DNA of 64,000 nt from Owenia fusiformis (GCA_903813345.2 CAIIXF020000005.1:41643394-41707393); one strand, 5' to 3'; counted from the first letter of the stretch, positions 38,197-51,236 are shown. A program made the numbers and translations. Notes: generated from the letters alone by a model not told the origin.

Positions 38197-41100
38197 ATGG
38201 CGGAGGATAAGATGTTCAAGCTACAAGGGCAAATTCGCCAGAATCAGGCCGAAGTTCAAGAATATTTGAAAGATTTGGATAATTGGTCATCCGATATAAA
38301 AAAGAAAGAGTCAAATTTGAAATCCTCTAAAGATGCGATTGGTAATAAAGCTCAGGTACTATTAAATTGTTTAAAATTAAATTGTTTTAATAATGGATTA
38401 AAAAATATATTTCAGTTCATCTAATATTCTCACATGAACATATGTACATTACCCACATTACCGTTCCTGCCTGTCAACACTAATGCATGAGGCGTGATTG
38501 TCACACATTTGCTGGAAAAATTTAATTCATGCATCAATTTTGCATTTACGATAAAATGTCACGCAAATCAAGCATTATGTTGATATTTAATTAATCTGCT
38601 TTTTATAAAACGCCGATATTGTAAAATTACGACCGCTGAAAAAAGCGAACGCATTCCATACATACTTTTCACATAAATTCCGTATGTGTCACATATTTGC
38701 TTCGAAAATTCCTGAAAACTTTTGGCAATAGGTGTAAATTTTTTTGAAACAAATACGTAATACATACACAAAATGCGTGACATAAACGGCAATCGCGTGC
38801 AAAGACCGAACGGAATGCGTTCGCTTTTTTTCGCCGTTCGGTAGTTTAACGTATCGGCATTTCACAAAAAAACGATTTTTAAAAATATCAACAAAATGCG
38901 TGATTTGCGTGATATTTGATCATACATGCTAAATTGATGTGTGATTTCTATTTTTCCAGCAAATGTGTGACAATCACGCCTAATTTAATTTAATTATTTA
39001 TTTACCTGTATTTAAACAGAGTGGTTTTACAAACATATTTACATTTGGTAACATCACCTCACACAATTAAATAAAAAAGCTTCCATTTTAAATGGATGAA
39101 TACTGTTTATGTTTTATAGGACATTGGTTCTTTCAAGAGTGTCTTTATAATGTAAAAATCTACTGTCCAACGTATTCTTTCAGAATGTTTGATCTAACAA
39201 TAGTCATTTTATGCACTATACATGCAATACTTATCATATCATCGTCATCAATTTCACAGTCGGGATATGCAAATATCTTATCTAGTTCTTTAAAAGCACC
39301 GTATTTTCTTGTAATTAAACCTAACTGGTTACGATGTTCTTGCCATTTTGGACATCTCATAATAAAGTGATCAATTGTTTCTGTTTCGAACCTGTTACAG
39401 ACAACACAAATACTATTTACACCTGAATTTTTTACGCGTAGATCGTGACAATCAGTGGCTAGTCTCATCATTGTTTTACACTGCGGGGTATATTGTGTTT
39501 TTTTTCCTTGCCAAGATTGCGTGAGGGTTGACAGGGCAGCAATTGTAACCCAGGGCTTGCATTAACGGCGTCCCATACATGTTAAGGACTCAAAAATAAT
39601 TTGGAGGACGCAAAAATTGAAAATATTTCTGTTTTTTGGAAGCAAAATTTTTTTAGGTCAATACTACAATGTGTTTACAACGATACCTAACAAAAACAAA
39701 TAATTATGATCTCTCACCTTTATTTGAATCGTAAATAAGGCTCAACATGTTGAATATTTACAAATAATCATGATTCTCTCGAATTTTTTCGACTTTGTTT
39801 ATTTTTAGATTTGAAACCATGAAACGCCACAGTTTTTCCTATTCAGAAACAAATATTAGGTTATCCATGAAATAAAATGTATTCATTGTCGAATGAATGA
39901 ACATGCATTTATTCATTCCGTACTTAACGTTTACTTCAGTTTTAAATTCGCGGCAAGAAATCATAAACTGAAAATATGACTAGAAATAGGGAACACACTT
40001 TTTTTTCAAAGGGACACACTTTTTTTTTAAAATTGCGTCCTTGGGACTCACAAATTTTCTAACCTAATGCAAGCGCTGGTAACCCGTAAAACCCTATGGC
40101 AGATGCAAGTTGACTGTACAACCAATGTGACATTAGGTGACTGCAGTTTTCTTTTGCACACCATAGAAATTTACTGATTTGAAGTAACTATGGTCAACAT
40201 GGAGCAAATGTGACTTTGGCTTTACATGATTAGACTCTAACTTCTAGAAAAGTCACATGCACAGAATCCTAATGGAACTTGCATTAGGAAATATTGAAGG
40301 CTTCTTCTTGTCTTTTTCGGTTCAAATAGAATAGAAATGTATATAATAAAGGCAACATTTCCCAAATGTCTCCTCCTTCATCATTTAGCTTTAGTAGCAG
40401 AACTGACAAATAATGTCACTGAATGTAGCACTTGAAAAGAACAGGAGTACAGGACATGTCAATTTCAGTATTTCCCCATCCCCCATTTAAATCATTAACA
40501 CACTGTCTGTTGAAGGATCTAAGTTCAAGAATCAGCATTGGGTATTTTTGAAGTTATTACACATATACTTGTAATAGAAAATAGCAAAATTATTCACTTG
40601 TTAATGTTAACATTATAATTATTTTTCAATTATCTCCTTCTGCTCCATCTTGAAACTGTTCAATACCAAAGGCCTGTGGATTGTTCTGTTCTGCAAATTG
40701 AAGTTAATTTAAGAAAGAGAGTTCTGCTTGACATGATGTCTTGCAGAATTGATTGAAAATCATAGATCTCAAAAATGCATCATTATGTTGAACAAAGATG
40801 TTTCTATTTGGGATAAATCACTTTAGAGCTCAAATTATGAATAAAAACTAGAATTCACTACTATGAATCACAAACAAACTGAAAACTACGTACTCCATGA
40901 GTACGAGCATAATATAATTTGACTTTTTCAGAAATTGCCACCTGTGCGCAATAGTCTCGATCGTAAGAAAAAAGTTAAAAAGAAGAAGAAGAAAGAGAAT
41001 GGTGAATCACAAGAAGCATACTCAGCCATTCCTTCAAATGATGATACCAAAGAAGTTACCAAACAATCCAAGAAAATAAGTGGATTTGACTTCAGAGCTT

Positions 41101-44100
41101 GGGATCAATTTGATGTGGTAAGTTGAGAGTATTCCCAAAGTAATTCTCTGTTTGTTGTTTCACTGATGAAGTGTATGTATTTATGTAAAAAAGGTTTGAC
41201 CAAATACAAGTCGTTGTGATATCTTATATATTTAGGAAAACCTTGCGCTGAAATTGATAAAAATATTGATAAATCAGGCGTCTTTATGTACATCTTTCTT
41301 ATTCAGGATAAGGCTAGTGCTAAAATAGATGAAAATGCAGATGTCTTTATTATGTGTATCTTTCATATTCAGGATAAAGCTTGTGCTGAAATTGATGAAT
41401 TGCTGATATTATGTTTATCTTTCTTATTCAGGATAAGGCTTGTGCTGAAATTGATGAGGATGCCGACAGATCAGGGTCAGCGTCAAGTAGTGAATATGAA
41501 ACAGATGAGGACTGGGAGGTTGAGAGAAAGAAACAGCAAGCAATTTATGAAAAGGACAAAGTAGGAATAAAATTAATATACTGATAATGATTCTTGATCT
41601 ATATGACATTCAAGTTGTTCTATGTACTCGTGATGTACAGGGTGTTAGAAAAACGCAACCCAAAGAAATCGCTATATCTTGAAAAATACTTGTTCAATTA
41701 TGTTCATATTTTCAGGAAAGCTCATGTAGATAGTTAGTTGTAAAACATCATGCCTTGGACACTTGCTCAAAAGACGGTTGTACTAGGAAAATACGAAAAA
41801 CGCAGTCAGGGGTGACTGCAACCGCAAAAAACTAAATAACTTCCTGACCATAGTGTTTTGGCTCTTCAAATTTGGCACAAATCATCTTCATTCACTGTAT
41901 GGTAAATCTGTAGAGTGAAATCAAAATCACTTCAGGGACTTTACAGTTATGCTTGAAATGCTTTCAAATCGTAGTCAAACGCCCTGGTTCAGGCAGACTT
42001 AAGATGGCATTTTGACCATGACTATAAAGTCCCTGGAGTGATTTTGATGAAACTCCACACATTGAATGAGGATAATTTGTGCCAAATCTGAGGTGTCAAA
42101 ACACTATGGTTAGAAAGTTATTTGGTTTTATTGTTGTGGCAGTCACCTCTGACAGCGTTCTTCGTATTTTCCTAGTACAACTGTCTTTTGAGCAGGTGTC
42201 CAAGACACCATGTTTTACAACTAACTAACAACAGGAGCTTTACATACACAGTCTCTACTTTCCTTCCTGAAAAAATGAACACAATTGGATTAGTATTTCC
42301 CAAGATATAGCGATTTCTGTGGGTTGTGTTTTTTGGAACACCCTGTATCCTAAAACAGATATTTAGATTAGCTTGCTATGGATTAATATACATATGTAAT
42401 AATCTGATTGCAAGGGCAACCAGTACTTCAAGGAGAAGAAGTATGACTTAGCAATTGAGTGCTACACCCAAGGGATGCAATGTGATATGTCTAATGCCCT
42501 ACTACCTGCCAACAGGGCCATGGCACTTCTCAAACAAAACAAGTAAGAAAAAAAGAACTTTTGTTAAAATTGAACGTGTATGTCCTTTGCCTTGAATATA
42601 GCATATACATGTATATCCAAAATTACTATTTAGTATTTACATATGTTATGCCAGGTTAATGAATTGAACGGAAATATAAAATACTGTCAACTCCCAATTT
42701 CAAACTGGAGAACTCATTTGTGTGAATCTGCCTTACATGATGCCATGCATCCTCATTGATCAATCCAAAGTAATGCCTCAAGGACCTTCAACATCATAAA
42801 AATCATTCTTGGCCAACACAAGTACATTGACTGAAGTTAGCCATAGATTTGCGTAATAAGCCCATGAGACGAACAGATTTAATTGTATTTCAGATATGCA
42901 GCAGCTGAGAGGGACTGTTCTATTGCCATACAGCTCGACCCCACCTATGTGAAAGCCTATGCCAGAAGAGCAACTGCCAGAAAAGGATTGGAAAAATGGC
43001 GGGATTCTAAAAGTGACTTTGAAAAAGTTTTAGCACTTGAGTCGAGTAATAAAGAAGCTAAAGCAGAATTGGAAAAACTGGATAAGGTATTATTTATTTG
43101 ACCACATAGAACATGCATGTACAGGACATAATATCTTATAGTGAGTTCTTTTGGTGACCATAAATTTTGATGCTTAAATGGATGTCGCATTTGGTGCTTC
43201 TGACTATGGGCTTTCTCACACCGGAATAGCCTGACAACTGTAAAGTCAGATACAATTGTCACAAATGGCAGACATAACAGTCGCTTCAATTAGATTTTCA
43301 TGAACTGTATGTTTAATAGAGCACCTAAACTTCATTCCTTTGGAACAACAATCAATCAAAGTGCCTTAATACTCATTGTACAGTTAGTTCTACCATCGAA
43401 ATAAAGTCTTTAATTTAACCGATCAAAATGAGATACGGGACAATGGACAATGTAATTACCATATGCCGTTATCTTCATAAATTACTCAAATTCAGATTCC
43501 GTTGTCATTGAAGATGCTATATTGTGGCGATTCACGACCCAAGAAACATCATCACAAGAGCTTAAAACATGCACAGAATTAGCGACGATGAAATACCATG
43601 AAATGAGGACCGAGTGATTAAACAGTTGAAGCAACGGTTATGTCGGCCATTTGTGACAACGGTATCTGACTTTACCGTTGTCACTTTGTCAGGCTATTCC
43701 AGTGTGTTTCTGTTGAAAGCCCATGTTCAGACTAAGATCAAGGTTTAGATCACAAATCAACATTTGTTTTTGATAATACATGTCTATGTATGCCTACCAT
43801 GGAATCTTTCTGTGGTTGTTATATTCTTTTGTTTGTTGATCAAGAAAGAATAAACTTGAGTTCTTGGTTATTATATTTTAGAAAATTAATCCTCCACCAT
43901 TGCCAACAGAGGACACCACTGGTATGGTAAAAGCTATATACAAACCACCAAACATGAGGTCAAAGGTCAGTGTTAAAACTTTAATTTACTTTTCTGGAAT
44001 ATTGCAGCTGTTAGAAAAAACAATATTCATGAATAAATAATTCAAAGTTATATCATGTTTTAACTCAGCAGACAAAAGTACATTTAGAAATGTTAAAAAT

Positions 44101-46306
44101 AGTTTTTTAACTTTCATTTTATGTGATTTCTAGATCAGGTAAATGTTCTATTTATCTCCAGGCTCCATGGGATATAAGGAAATAAATTATGTGTATTATT
44201 TTCAATATATTTGCAGAAACCTCTCATTAGACTTGATATTGAGGAGATTGGAGTGGACAATGAGGAACAAAAACGAACTGAACAAATAAAAGAAGTTAAG
44301 TCATCTCAAAGTGAAGTGAAACATAAAATGGTTGAAAAAGATGAAAAACTATTTGAACAATTTACTGAAAATGCCTCACCAGCTTCCATAGTAAATATGA
44401 TGAGTCATTCCAAACGTACACCAAATAAGCCGTCTGCTGATGAGGTCATAGGGGTCAAGGCCAGTATTGAAGAAATAGATGGCACTGATGTCAAAGAAAC
44501 TGTCAGTTCAAAAAGAAAAAGTATCAGCCCTAGAATTAATTCAAATACTGCTCAATCAAATACATTGGTGAAGAAAACCTCCCCAATGACATCACCAAGA
44601 GACACACAGACAGATTTATCACCACGTATCCCTCCAGTTCCACAATCGTCGTTCCAATTCCAAACTGATTGTAAAGTGCTCAAGAAACATAAAGAAAAGT
44701 TTTATACATATTTCAAGGTATGTTTTTCATTTTCCCTAATAAAGATAGTCTTACGGTGTTGACTACAATATTGAAATGCAATGAATGAGATGTGATTAAT
44801 GGGTGAAGTAGTCTTTTCAAATCCATTTCTTGTATCTATGTATCTTATTTCTTGCTTGGGTTTGTGTTTGTGAAAGAAAAATGTCTCAGGGGAAACATTA
44901 TGAATTTGTATGTGCACTTGTAATTCAGTTTGTATCATAAAATTGCAACTTGTGTTACAGGCAATTCCTCCAGGGCAGTATAAAAAGTTGATAGGCAACT
45001 CGCTTGAGTCTGACATGCTGCTAAATATTCTCACAACTCTCAATGATTACTATGTACCGTAAGTACTATACAGCACATTTCATGTATTAAAATGTTATAT
45101 CCAGTAGACATTATCTGCTTTTACATTCAAAATTGTAATTATTGTCACATTTTCACATACCCCTGACCTCCAGTACAATACCCCTGACCTCCATTACAAT
45201 AACAACAATACATTCAGCATGTTAATGTGTCTCAGCACCATCATTAATGTTGATACAAACCTGATTTTTCAATAAATATTGCAGTTTGTAAAAAAAATTT
45301 AATTCATGTATATTGAAACCTGTGGAAACTCTAGAAGTGGTACACCTCTAGGCCTATAAGTGAAACAGTATGGAAGATGTTCCACGTAGACAGGTTTTTA
45401 CTGTATATTGAATGTGTACAACAAATATATATTTATACATTTTGGTACTTGTAGTTCTGGTGCTGATGTTTTCTCTGAGCTTGACAGTTTAGCAAATGTA
45501 CAGAGGTTTACGATGACTGTCATGTTCATGTCCACTGCAGAACAAAAAGGTAATATTTTGGGAAAGTAGAATGTGAAGCAAAAGAACGAACAACCCCTGT
45601 ATGTCCCAACAACCCCTGTATGTCCCAACAACCCCTGTAAGTTCCAACAACCCCTGTATGTCCCAACAACCCCTGTAAGCCCCAACAACCCCTGTATGTC
45701 CCAACAACCCCTGTATGTCCCAAAAAACCCTAACAACCCCTGTATGTCCCAACAACCCCTGTATGTCCCAACAACCCCTGTATGTCCCAACAACCCCTGT
45801 ATGTCCAAACAACCCCTGTATGTCCCAACAACCCCTGTATGTCCCAACAACCCCTGTCTGTCCCAACAACCCCTGTAAGCCCCAACAACCCCTGTATGTC
45901 CCAACAACCCCTGTAAGCCCCAACAACCCCTGTATGTCCCAACAACCCCTAACAACCCCTGTATGTCCAAACAACCCCTGTATGTCCCAACAACCCCAAC
46001 AACCCCTGTATGTCCCAACAACCCCTGTATGTCCAAACAACTCTTGTATGTCCCAACCACCCCTGTATGTCCCATGCATGAACTTTTGGAAATAATTTGT
46101 AAAAATTTTGGAAACACATAGCTAAATACAATATTAAAAAAAGCTCTAAACTTGATCACATGTTTTGTTTTTCTGCTGCATAAGTTTTAAGTATTTGTAT
46201 TTTGATTTCCTTTCCAGTCATAAAACAATTGCTCAGCTATTTGACAAACAAAGGAGTCCACAATCCCAGTGATATTGAAGAACTAAAACGTAAATACAGC
46301 GTTTAA
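38197..46306 (+). CDS. RPAP3: RNA polymerase II-associated protein 3 (R2TP/HSP90 co-chaperone), single-TPR form
   Basis: Ten coding exons: 38197-38355, 40932-41117, 41432-41560, 42415-42542, 42894-43086, 43882-43965, 44217-44717, 44961-45058, 45455-45549 and 46218-46306. All join in phase to give 553 residues. The N-terminus (KLQGQIRQNQAEVQEYLKDL, then DNWSSDIKKKE) matches RPAP3, followed by a lysine-rich stretch (55-80). One three-repeat TPR domain spans about 150-265 (KGNQYFKEKKYDLAIECYTQ; ALLPANRAMA), the HSP90/HSP70-tail-binding fold. The RPAP3 C-terminal domain, which binds RUVBL1/2, spans about 440-550. Vertebrate RPAP3 is about 665 residues with two TPR domains. The junction QQAIYEKDKGNQYFKE resembles vertebrate TPR2, so TPR1 appears to be missing. 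SPAG1 shares the C-terminal domain but not this N-terminus. Introns hold a LINE fragment, several MITEs and a minisatellite. Confidence 0.92.
38490..38981. mobile_element. MITE with 31-base terminal inverted repeats, RPAP3 intron 1
   Basis: The left end AGGCGTGATTGTCACACATT (continuing TGCTGGAAAAA) is matched exactly by the inverse at the right end. The interior is symmetrical in places, with CGTGACAT/ATGCGTGA-like blocks. The target duplication is unclear. Confidence 0.85.
38982..39530 (-). pseudogene. 3' end of a non-LTR retrotransposon (zinc-knuckle RT tail)
   Basis: A 103-codon frame (39160-39471) reads RLATDCHDLRV, then CVVC, then HFIMRCPKWQEHR. This is the C-terminal zinc-binding CCHC tail found after the reverse-transcriptase domain of many LINEs (zf-RVT type). 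It is followed on the minus strand by an AT-rich 3' region ending in TAAATAAATAATTAAATTAA, a typical LINE tail, which abuts the MITE at 38490-38981. Only the 3' truncated part is present. Confidence 0.65.
39551..40078. mobile_element. hAT-like MITE, CAGGGCTTGCATTA ends
   Basis: CAGGGCTTGCATTA at the left faces TAATGCAAGCGCTG at the right, and GTAACC is duplicated exactly on both flanks (39545-39550 and 40079-40084). Internal arms pair AGGACGCAAAAATT with an inverse near 40030. CAGGG-type ends fit hAT elements, though the visible duplication is 6 rather than 8 bases. It sits in RPAP3 intron 1. Confidence 0.75.
41233..41460 (+). repeat. Reiterated splice acceptor plus exon start, RPAP3 exon 3
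   Basis: Three and a half tandem copies of a 59-66-base unit carry a TTCTTATTCAG-type acceptor followed by GATAAGGCTTGTGCTGAAAT or close variants. Acceptors end at 41306, 41372 and 41431, with a more decayed copy at about 41232. Only 41431 keeps the correct frame into the TPR exon; the others are shifted by 125 and 59 bases. Confidence 0.8.
41638..42345. mobile_element. Foldback element with CAGGGTGTT ends, RPAP3 intron 3
   Basis: CAGGGTGTTAGAAAAACGCA at the left faces TGTTTTTTGGAACACCCTG at the right, with TA on each side. The arms continue through CGCTATATCTTG, TTTTGAGCA and AAAATACGAA blocks and meet near 41985, so the element is an almost complete palindrome of about 350-base arms. Its ends resemble those at 2998-4825. 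Confidence 0.85.
43196..43737. mobile_element. Inverted-repeat element, RPAP3 intron 5
   Basis: The arm GGAATAGCCTGACAACTGTA (43223 on), then AAAGTCAGATAC and TTGTCACAAATGGC, is mirrored by GCCATTTGTGACAACGGTAT and GTCAGGCTATTCC at about 43647-43705. A loop of roughly 300 bases separates them. The exact ends are uncertain. Confidence 0.7.
45589..46073. repeat. 19-base minisatellite in RPAP3 intron 9
   Basis: About 25 copies of AACAACCCCTGTATGTCCC with variants (GTAAGCCCC, GTCTGTCCC) and a few truncated units. Because the unit lacks stops and 19 is not a multiple of 3, long frames are open on both strands. These are composition artefacts, not genes. Confidence 0.95.
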
Positions 46307-47046
46307 CTGGACAGGAGACAAAGGAGGTTGTCTTGCTGTCACAATACATAAAACTTCTGTATATGATTCAGGAGTCGAGAAATCTCTTAAAAATAGCCAA
46401 AATACTGTGATATCATCTTGTTGATATGCTGTGGATTATACTGCTAGTAATGACTTGATTGATGCATTGAACTCAAGGATATATCCGGCTCTGATATGTG
46501 TTCAAGGACGAATGAGTGAAATATAATATGACTTCAAATGGCGAGAAATCATTTTCTGTTACAAGTAGCAGACTTGAATCTACATGTAATATGAAACTGG
46601 AGTCAATACAGTTTGCTTGGAAAAATACCCAACAATTGGAAACTAAAAAATATAATTTTTGATGAGAGACATTTGGATAATTTAAACAGAAATCACAACC
46701 CTGGAGACCTATTAGTGATGACTGATATTTGTGGCTAGTTATTCTGAGTTGGAACCCATTTTTTACTGTTGATTTTATAAAAAGAAGATTGATCAACTGT
46801 CTGAATCCTTATGATGACAATTAAGGGGCATATAATAGTAAAATTATTGTGACTCAATGTGTTATATTTGCTTACTCTTAAAAGTGCATGTTATGAAACT
46901 TGGTTTGCATTGCACGATAGTTTTTGTTTTGATCTCAAAATATTGTGAAAATAATTGGATAATGACATAAAATGAATGATAATGAATACATAATGTATAA
47001 TATGATAATATCCATGAAAATGTCTAAACTGTCATGTCTGTAAATT

Positions 47047-47052
47047 AATAAA
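47047..47052 (+). terminator. Polyadenylation signal AATAAA of RPAP3
   Basis: A perfect AATAAA 741 bases after the RPAP3 stop codon, followed by T-rich and then GT-containing sequence, would give a 3' UTR of about 760 bases. Confidence 0.5.
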
Positions 47053-47746
47053 TATTTATCCTGTTTCCACATAAAATATTTTATTTCCTAATATATATGT
47101 ATCTTTTATTGACTCTTTAGATGTCATATCATGACATATTAGTCACTAAGGTAGAGCAGTTCTTCCCATTGTCGAGTTGAAGAACTGGTATCTTTATCCT
47201 GCCTATACCTAGTAACGATTCATTTGTAGTTTATAAAACGTTGTTGCTTACATACACTTGTTTGTATTGATAGACTTTAACCACCGTTTGATGAACTAAA
47301 CATGAATAACTAGATGACAACGATTTCATCCATATCTACAGTATTCAGGTTATATGTAGTTAATGTATGAACATGAATCTGAATTATTTTCTATATGGTA
47401 TAATTTATTATCAAAACATATTTACATTTACATTTATCAATGCAGAGATAGTACATGTATGTTGGTGCTTTGTACAAGTTTGGCACATTGGAATCACATG
47501 AGTGCAGGGTGCAGATCTTAAATAGTTGTGAAAATATATACAGCAGTGCAGTCAATTTAAATATAACATGCATTTATATTACATTGGTAGTTTCTAAACA
47601 ATTAATCGCACATTCTGGTATGATGGCTACAGAGTGGGTGTCCTAGTATGTGCTTTCATTGATGTTGTATTGTCCAGTTCTGGTACTTTTGGAAGTTTCT
47701 CAAAGTGAGTTCTAATCTATGTTGTGTCCTTTTGCTTTTTCCATTG

Positions 47747-50700
47747 TAGCGAGATCAATAGTGCAAAAATAGTTCATTCATGGAACGAAGCGTGAAACTT
47801 TCCACATATCATCAGAATACTATTCCCTTTGATTTAAGAGCCAGAGCCATTTTTGTGGTCCACTAGAATGATCAAAAAATAATAAGTACCCCCTCCCACC
47901 AAATCCTACGGGGGTGGGGAGATATCGAAATATTCTTTTCATAAAAAATTTCTTTGAATATGGTCATACTACAGTTTTAGTGTGCTATTTTCATGGTAAA
48001 GAAATTTTGCAAACATAACCAGATGATTTATCATCAATTTTCATCATTGTTAAAGACTAATCATGGGCGACGCCCACTTTTCATACCTTGAACATTTAGG
48101 TTATTAAATCTCTATCATGGGTTGAACAAATAAATGTAATTCAGTTTTCTGGATAACACCAGATACCTTTTTGATGTTAGGTGCTATAATTAATCTTTGC
48201 ATTTGACTTCTTAAAGGCTTAGACCATATCACACCCCTGTTTAGAAGAAGAAAGCAAGCAACAAATGTCCCAGATCTACAACATGTATCCACTATTCTAT
48301 GTACATGTATGTCGAGTCTCTATACTCTCCTGAAGAGAACCTATGCTACAGACACAACTGTCCAGAATTTAGATGATGATCTGCTGAAACAGTTTGATGA
48401 ATGGTGTGCTGACCAAGTACCTAAACAGTTTGATGAATGGTGTGCTGACCAACAGAATGTACCAGTCTTCAAGCTTTGGTTTCTGATTATTTAAATTGAA
48501 ATACTGTGCCTTGACTATGTGAGGGCTATAGGACAGGAGAATTTTCCTCTTTATTTCCAGATGGTTTCTCTTTGATTTTCATAGTTGTTAAAGACTAGTC
48601 ATGGGCGACGCCCACTTTTCATATGCTGAACATTTAGGCTATTAAACCTCTTTCATGGGTTGAACCGGAACCAGAAGGACCGCCACAGTCACAGCCTGCA
48701 GTCTCTAAATTCTCAAGAGAGCGTATACTACATATACAGCTGTCCAGAATCTAGATAATGAAGTGATAAACAGTTTGATGAAAGGTGTGCTGACCAACAG
48801 AATGTACCAGTCTTTAAGTTTTGCTTTCAGATTATTTGAATCAAAATACTGTGCCTTAACTAAGTGTAGGCTATTAGAGAGGGAAATTTCCCCCTTTATC
48901 TCCAGTCAATTAGCAAGCTTGTCACCTGGTTTTTTGTTTTTTGACCTTGTCAATATGCTTGCTGAGTACCAGTTCAGTGTATCATCAGAACTCAAAGTTC
49001 AAAAATGGATAGCTTTTGGAAAAGTAAAAAATTAGAAATATCTCACTTCCCATGAAATTGCGTCTCCCCTTATTTCATGCTCCCACAGGTTCAGACACTA
49101 CACCAGCAAAGGCTGGGAAAATGATTTGGGTGCCAGTGTAGAAAACATTGCCCCAAGCTTCAGATGCATGCCAAATGCTAGTAAAATGCAGGGATTGTAA
49201 TGGACATGACACCTAGCTCAGTGATAATGATAATAGAGTGTTGAAGTGCTTAAATGCACAAAATAGGATATTTGAACTGCAGTTAAGATACCTAATAAGG
49301 TAACTTGTATCAATTAGTCAAAGTGCTCTCATTAAAAGTCAAAATAATGTATCATTAATTGTGAATTATATATTATTATATCTTTATATCTAAAAGGGGT
49401 GTGGCCTTTCAATTGACCTACTTAAAGCATTTATCATCTTAACATAAGTAACTGACTTATCTTATCAATTTTATTCAGCCTTATTAGGTAATTTTCCTAT
49501 TCATAATAGAAGACTCATTAACTTGTATATTAACATGTTGATAAAGTGGGCGTCGCCCTTGACCAGGCTTTAATAATGAATATCCATGAGAAATACGGAT
49601 GCAATCTTGAAAATTGTTTTTAAACACTGAAAATAACATACTAAAAATGAATATAGATCATATTTAAAAAAATCAACAAAACAATACTTCCCTCCCCCTC
49701 CCCCAGGATTTGAAGGGAGAAGATTTGCATTTGCAATTTTTCAGATATCATCAGGACACCATTCCCTTTGATTTAAGAGCCAGAGCCATTTTTGTTGTTC
49801 ACTAGAATGAGGAAAAAAGCACTTGCATCTTTTTGTGAGCACTGTTGTTTGCAGCTGCGTTTTACTAGCATTTGGCATGCATCTGAAGCTTGGGCAATGT
49901 TTTCCACACTGTCACCCAAATTATTTTCAATTGTGAGGGTGAAGCGAGGACTTACATAGGTATAATTGTCTGGAACCAACTTTTGCAACTTATGGTGGGA
50001 TTTTCTCAATTTGAGATGTTTTCTTTGTTAACATTTCTTGTCTTGCAGCATTTACAGTTATTTCATTGTTCATTGTCTCTATTGTATAAAATCACAACAA
50101 AACGTTCAATGATTAGAATCCAGATATAGTGTCTGAACCTGTTGGGGCATGAAATAAGGGGAGACACATAGTCCTACCATGTCAAAGGGCAGCTGCAATT
50201 TCATGAGAAGTGAGATATCTCTAATTTTTTACTTTTCCAAAAGCTATCCATTTTTGAACTTTGAGTTCTGATGATATTCTGAACTGGTACTCAGCAAGCA
50301 TATTGACAAGGTCAGAAAACAAAAAACCAGGTGATAAGATTGCTAATTGACTGGAGATAAAGAGGGAAATTTCCCTCTCTGATAGCCCACACTTAGTTAA
50401 GGCACAGTATTTCGATTCAAATAATCGGAAACCAAAACTTAAAGACTGGTACATTCTGTTGGTCAGCACACCTTTCATCAAACTGTTTAGGCACTGGGTC
50501 AGCACACCATTCATCAAACTGTTTAAGCACATCATCATCTAAATTCTGGAAAGTTGTATCTGTAGCATAGGTTCTCTTCAGGAGAAAATAGAGACTCGAC
50601 ATACATGTACATAGAATAGTGGATACATGTTGTAGATCTGGGACATTTGTTGCTTGCTTTCTTCTTGTAAACAGGGTTGTGCTATGGTGTAAGCCTTTAA

Positions 50701-51177
50701 AAAGTCAAATGCTAAGATTAATTATAGCGCCTAACATCAAAAAGGTATCTGGTGTTATCCAGAAAACTGAATTACATTCATTTGTTCAACCCATGATAGA
50801 GATTTAATAATCTAAATGTTCAAGGTATGAAAAGTGGGCGTCGCCCATGATTAGTCTTTAACAATGATGGAAATCAATGATAAATCATCTTGTTATGTTT
50901 GCAAAATTTCTTTACCATGAAAATAGCACACTAAAACTGTAGTATGACCATATTCAAAGACATTTCTTTATGAAAAAAATATTCCTATATCTCCCCACCC
51001 CCATGGGATTTGGTGGGAGGGGGTACTTACTATTTTTTGATCATTCTAGTGGACCACAAAAATGGCTCTGGCTCTTAAATCAAAGGGAATGGTATTCTGA
51101 TGATATGTGGAAAGTTTCATGCTTCGTTCCATGAAGGAACTATTTGCCTGTTTTCTTGCACTATTGATCTCGCTATT
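47747..51177. mobile_element. 3.4-kb long inverted repeat (decayed transposon pair)
   Basis: Two arms of roughly 1.3 kb mirror each other. The left end AGCGAGATCAATAGTGCAA faces TTGCACTATTGATCTCGCT at the right, and inner blocks (TTTGATGAATGGTGTGCTGA; GGCATGCATCTGAAGCTTG) recur inverted, leaving a loop of about 49200-49840. The left arm holds an extra partial repeat (48600-48760). In minus-strand frames the right arm reads KQFDERCADQQNVPVFKFWF and then SEREISLFISSQLAILSPGF. This pattern reminds me of transposon-borne DUF6589-type proteins, but the frames are broken. GGGCGACGCCCACTTTTCAT occurs in both arms and the left-arm internal repeat. Confidence 0.75.
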
Positions 51178-51236
51178 GTAAGAAGAGTTCTGTTTAATCT
51201 TTTTAGTTCTGAACAATTTTTGGTATCATGTTTTTC

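Noticed and set aside
45398-46159. Long open frames (up to 253 codons) with repeated GLLGHTGVVGTYRGCW-like units
   Set aside because: They are translations of the 19-base minisatellite in several frames of both strands and lie inside an RPAP3 intron.
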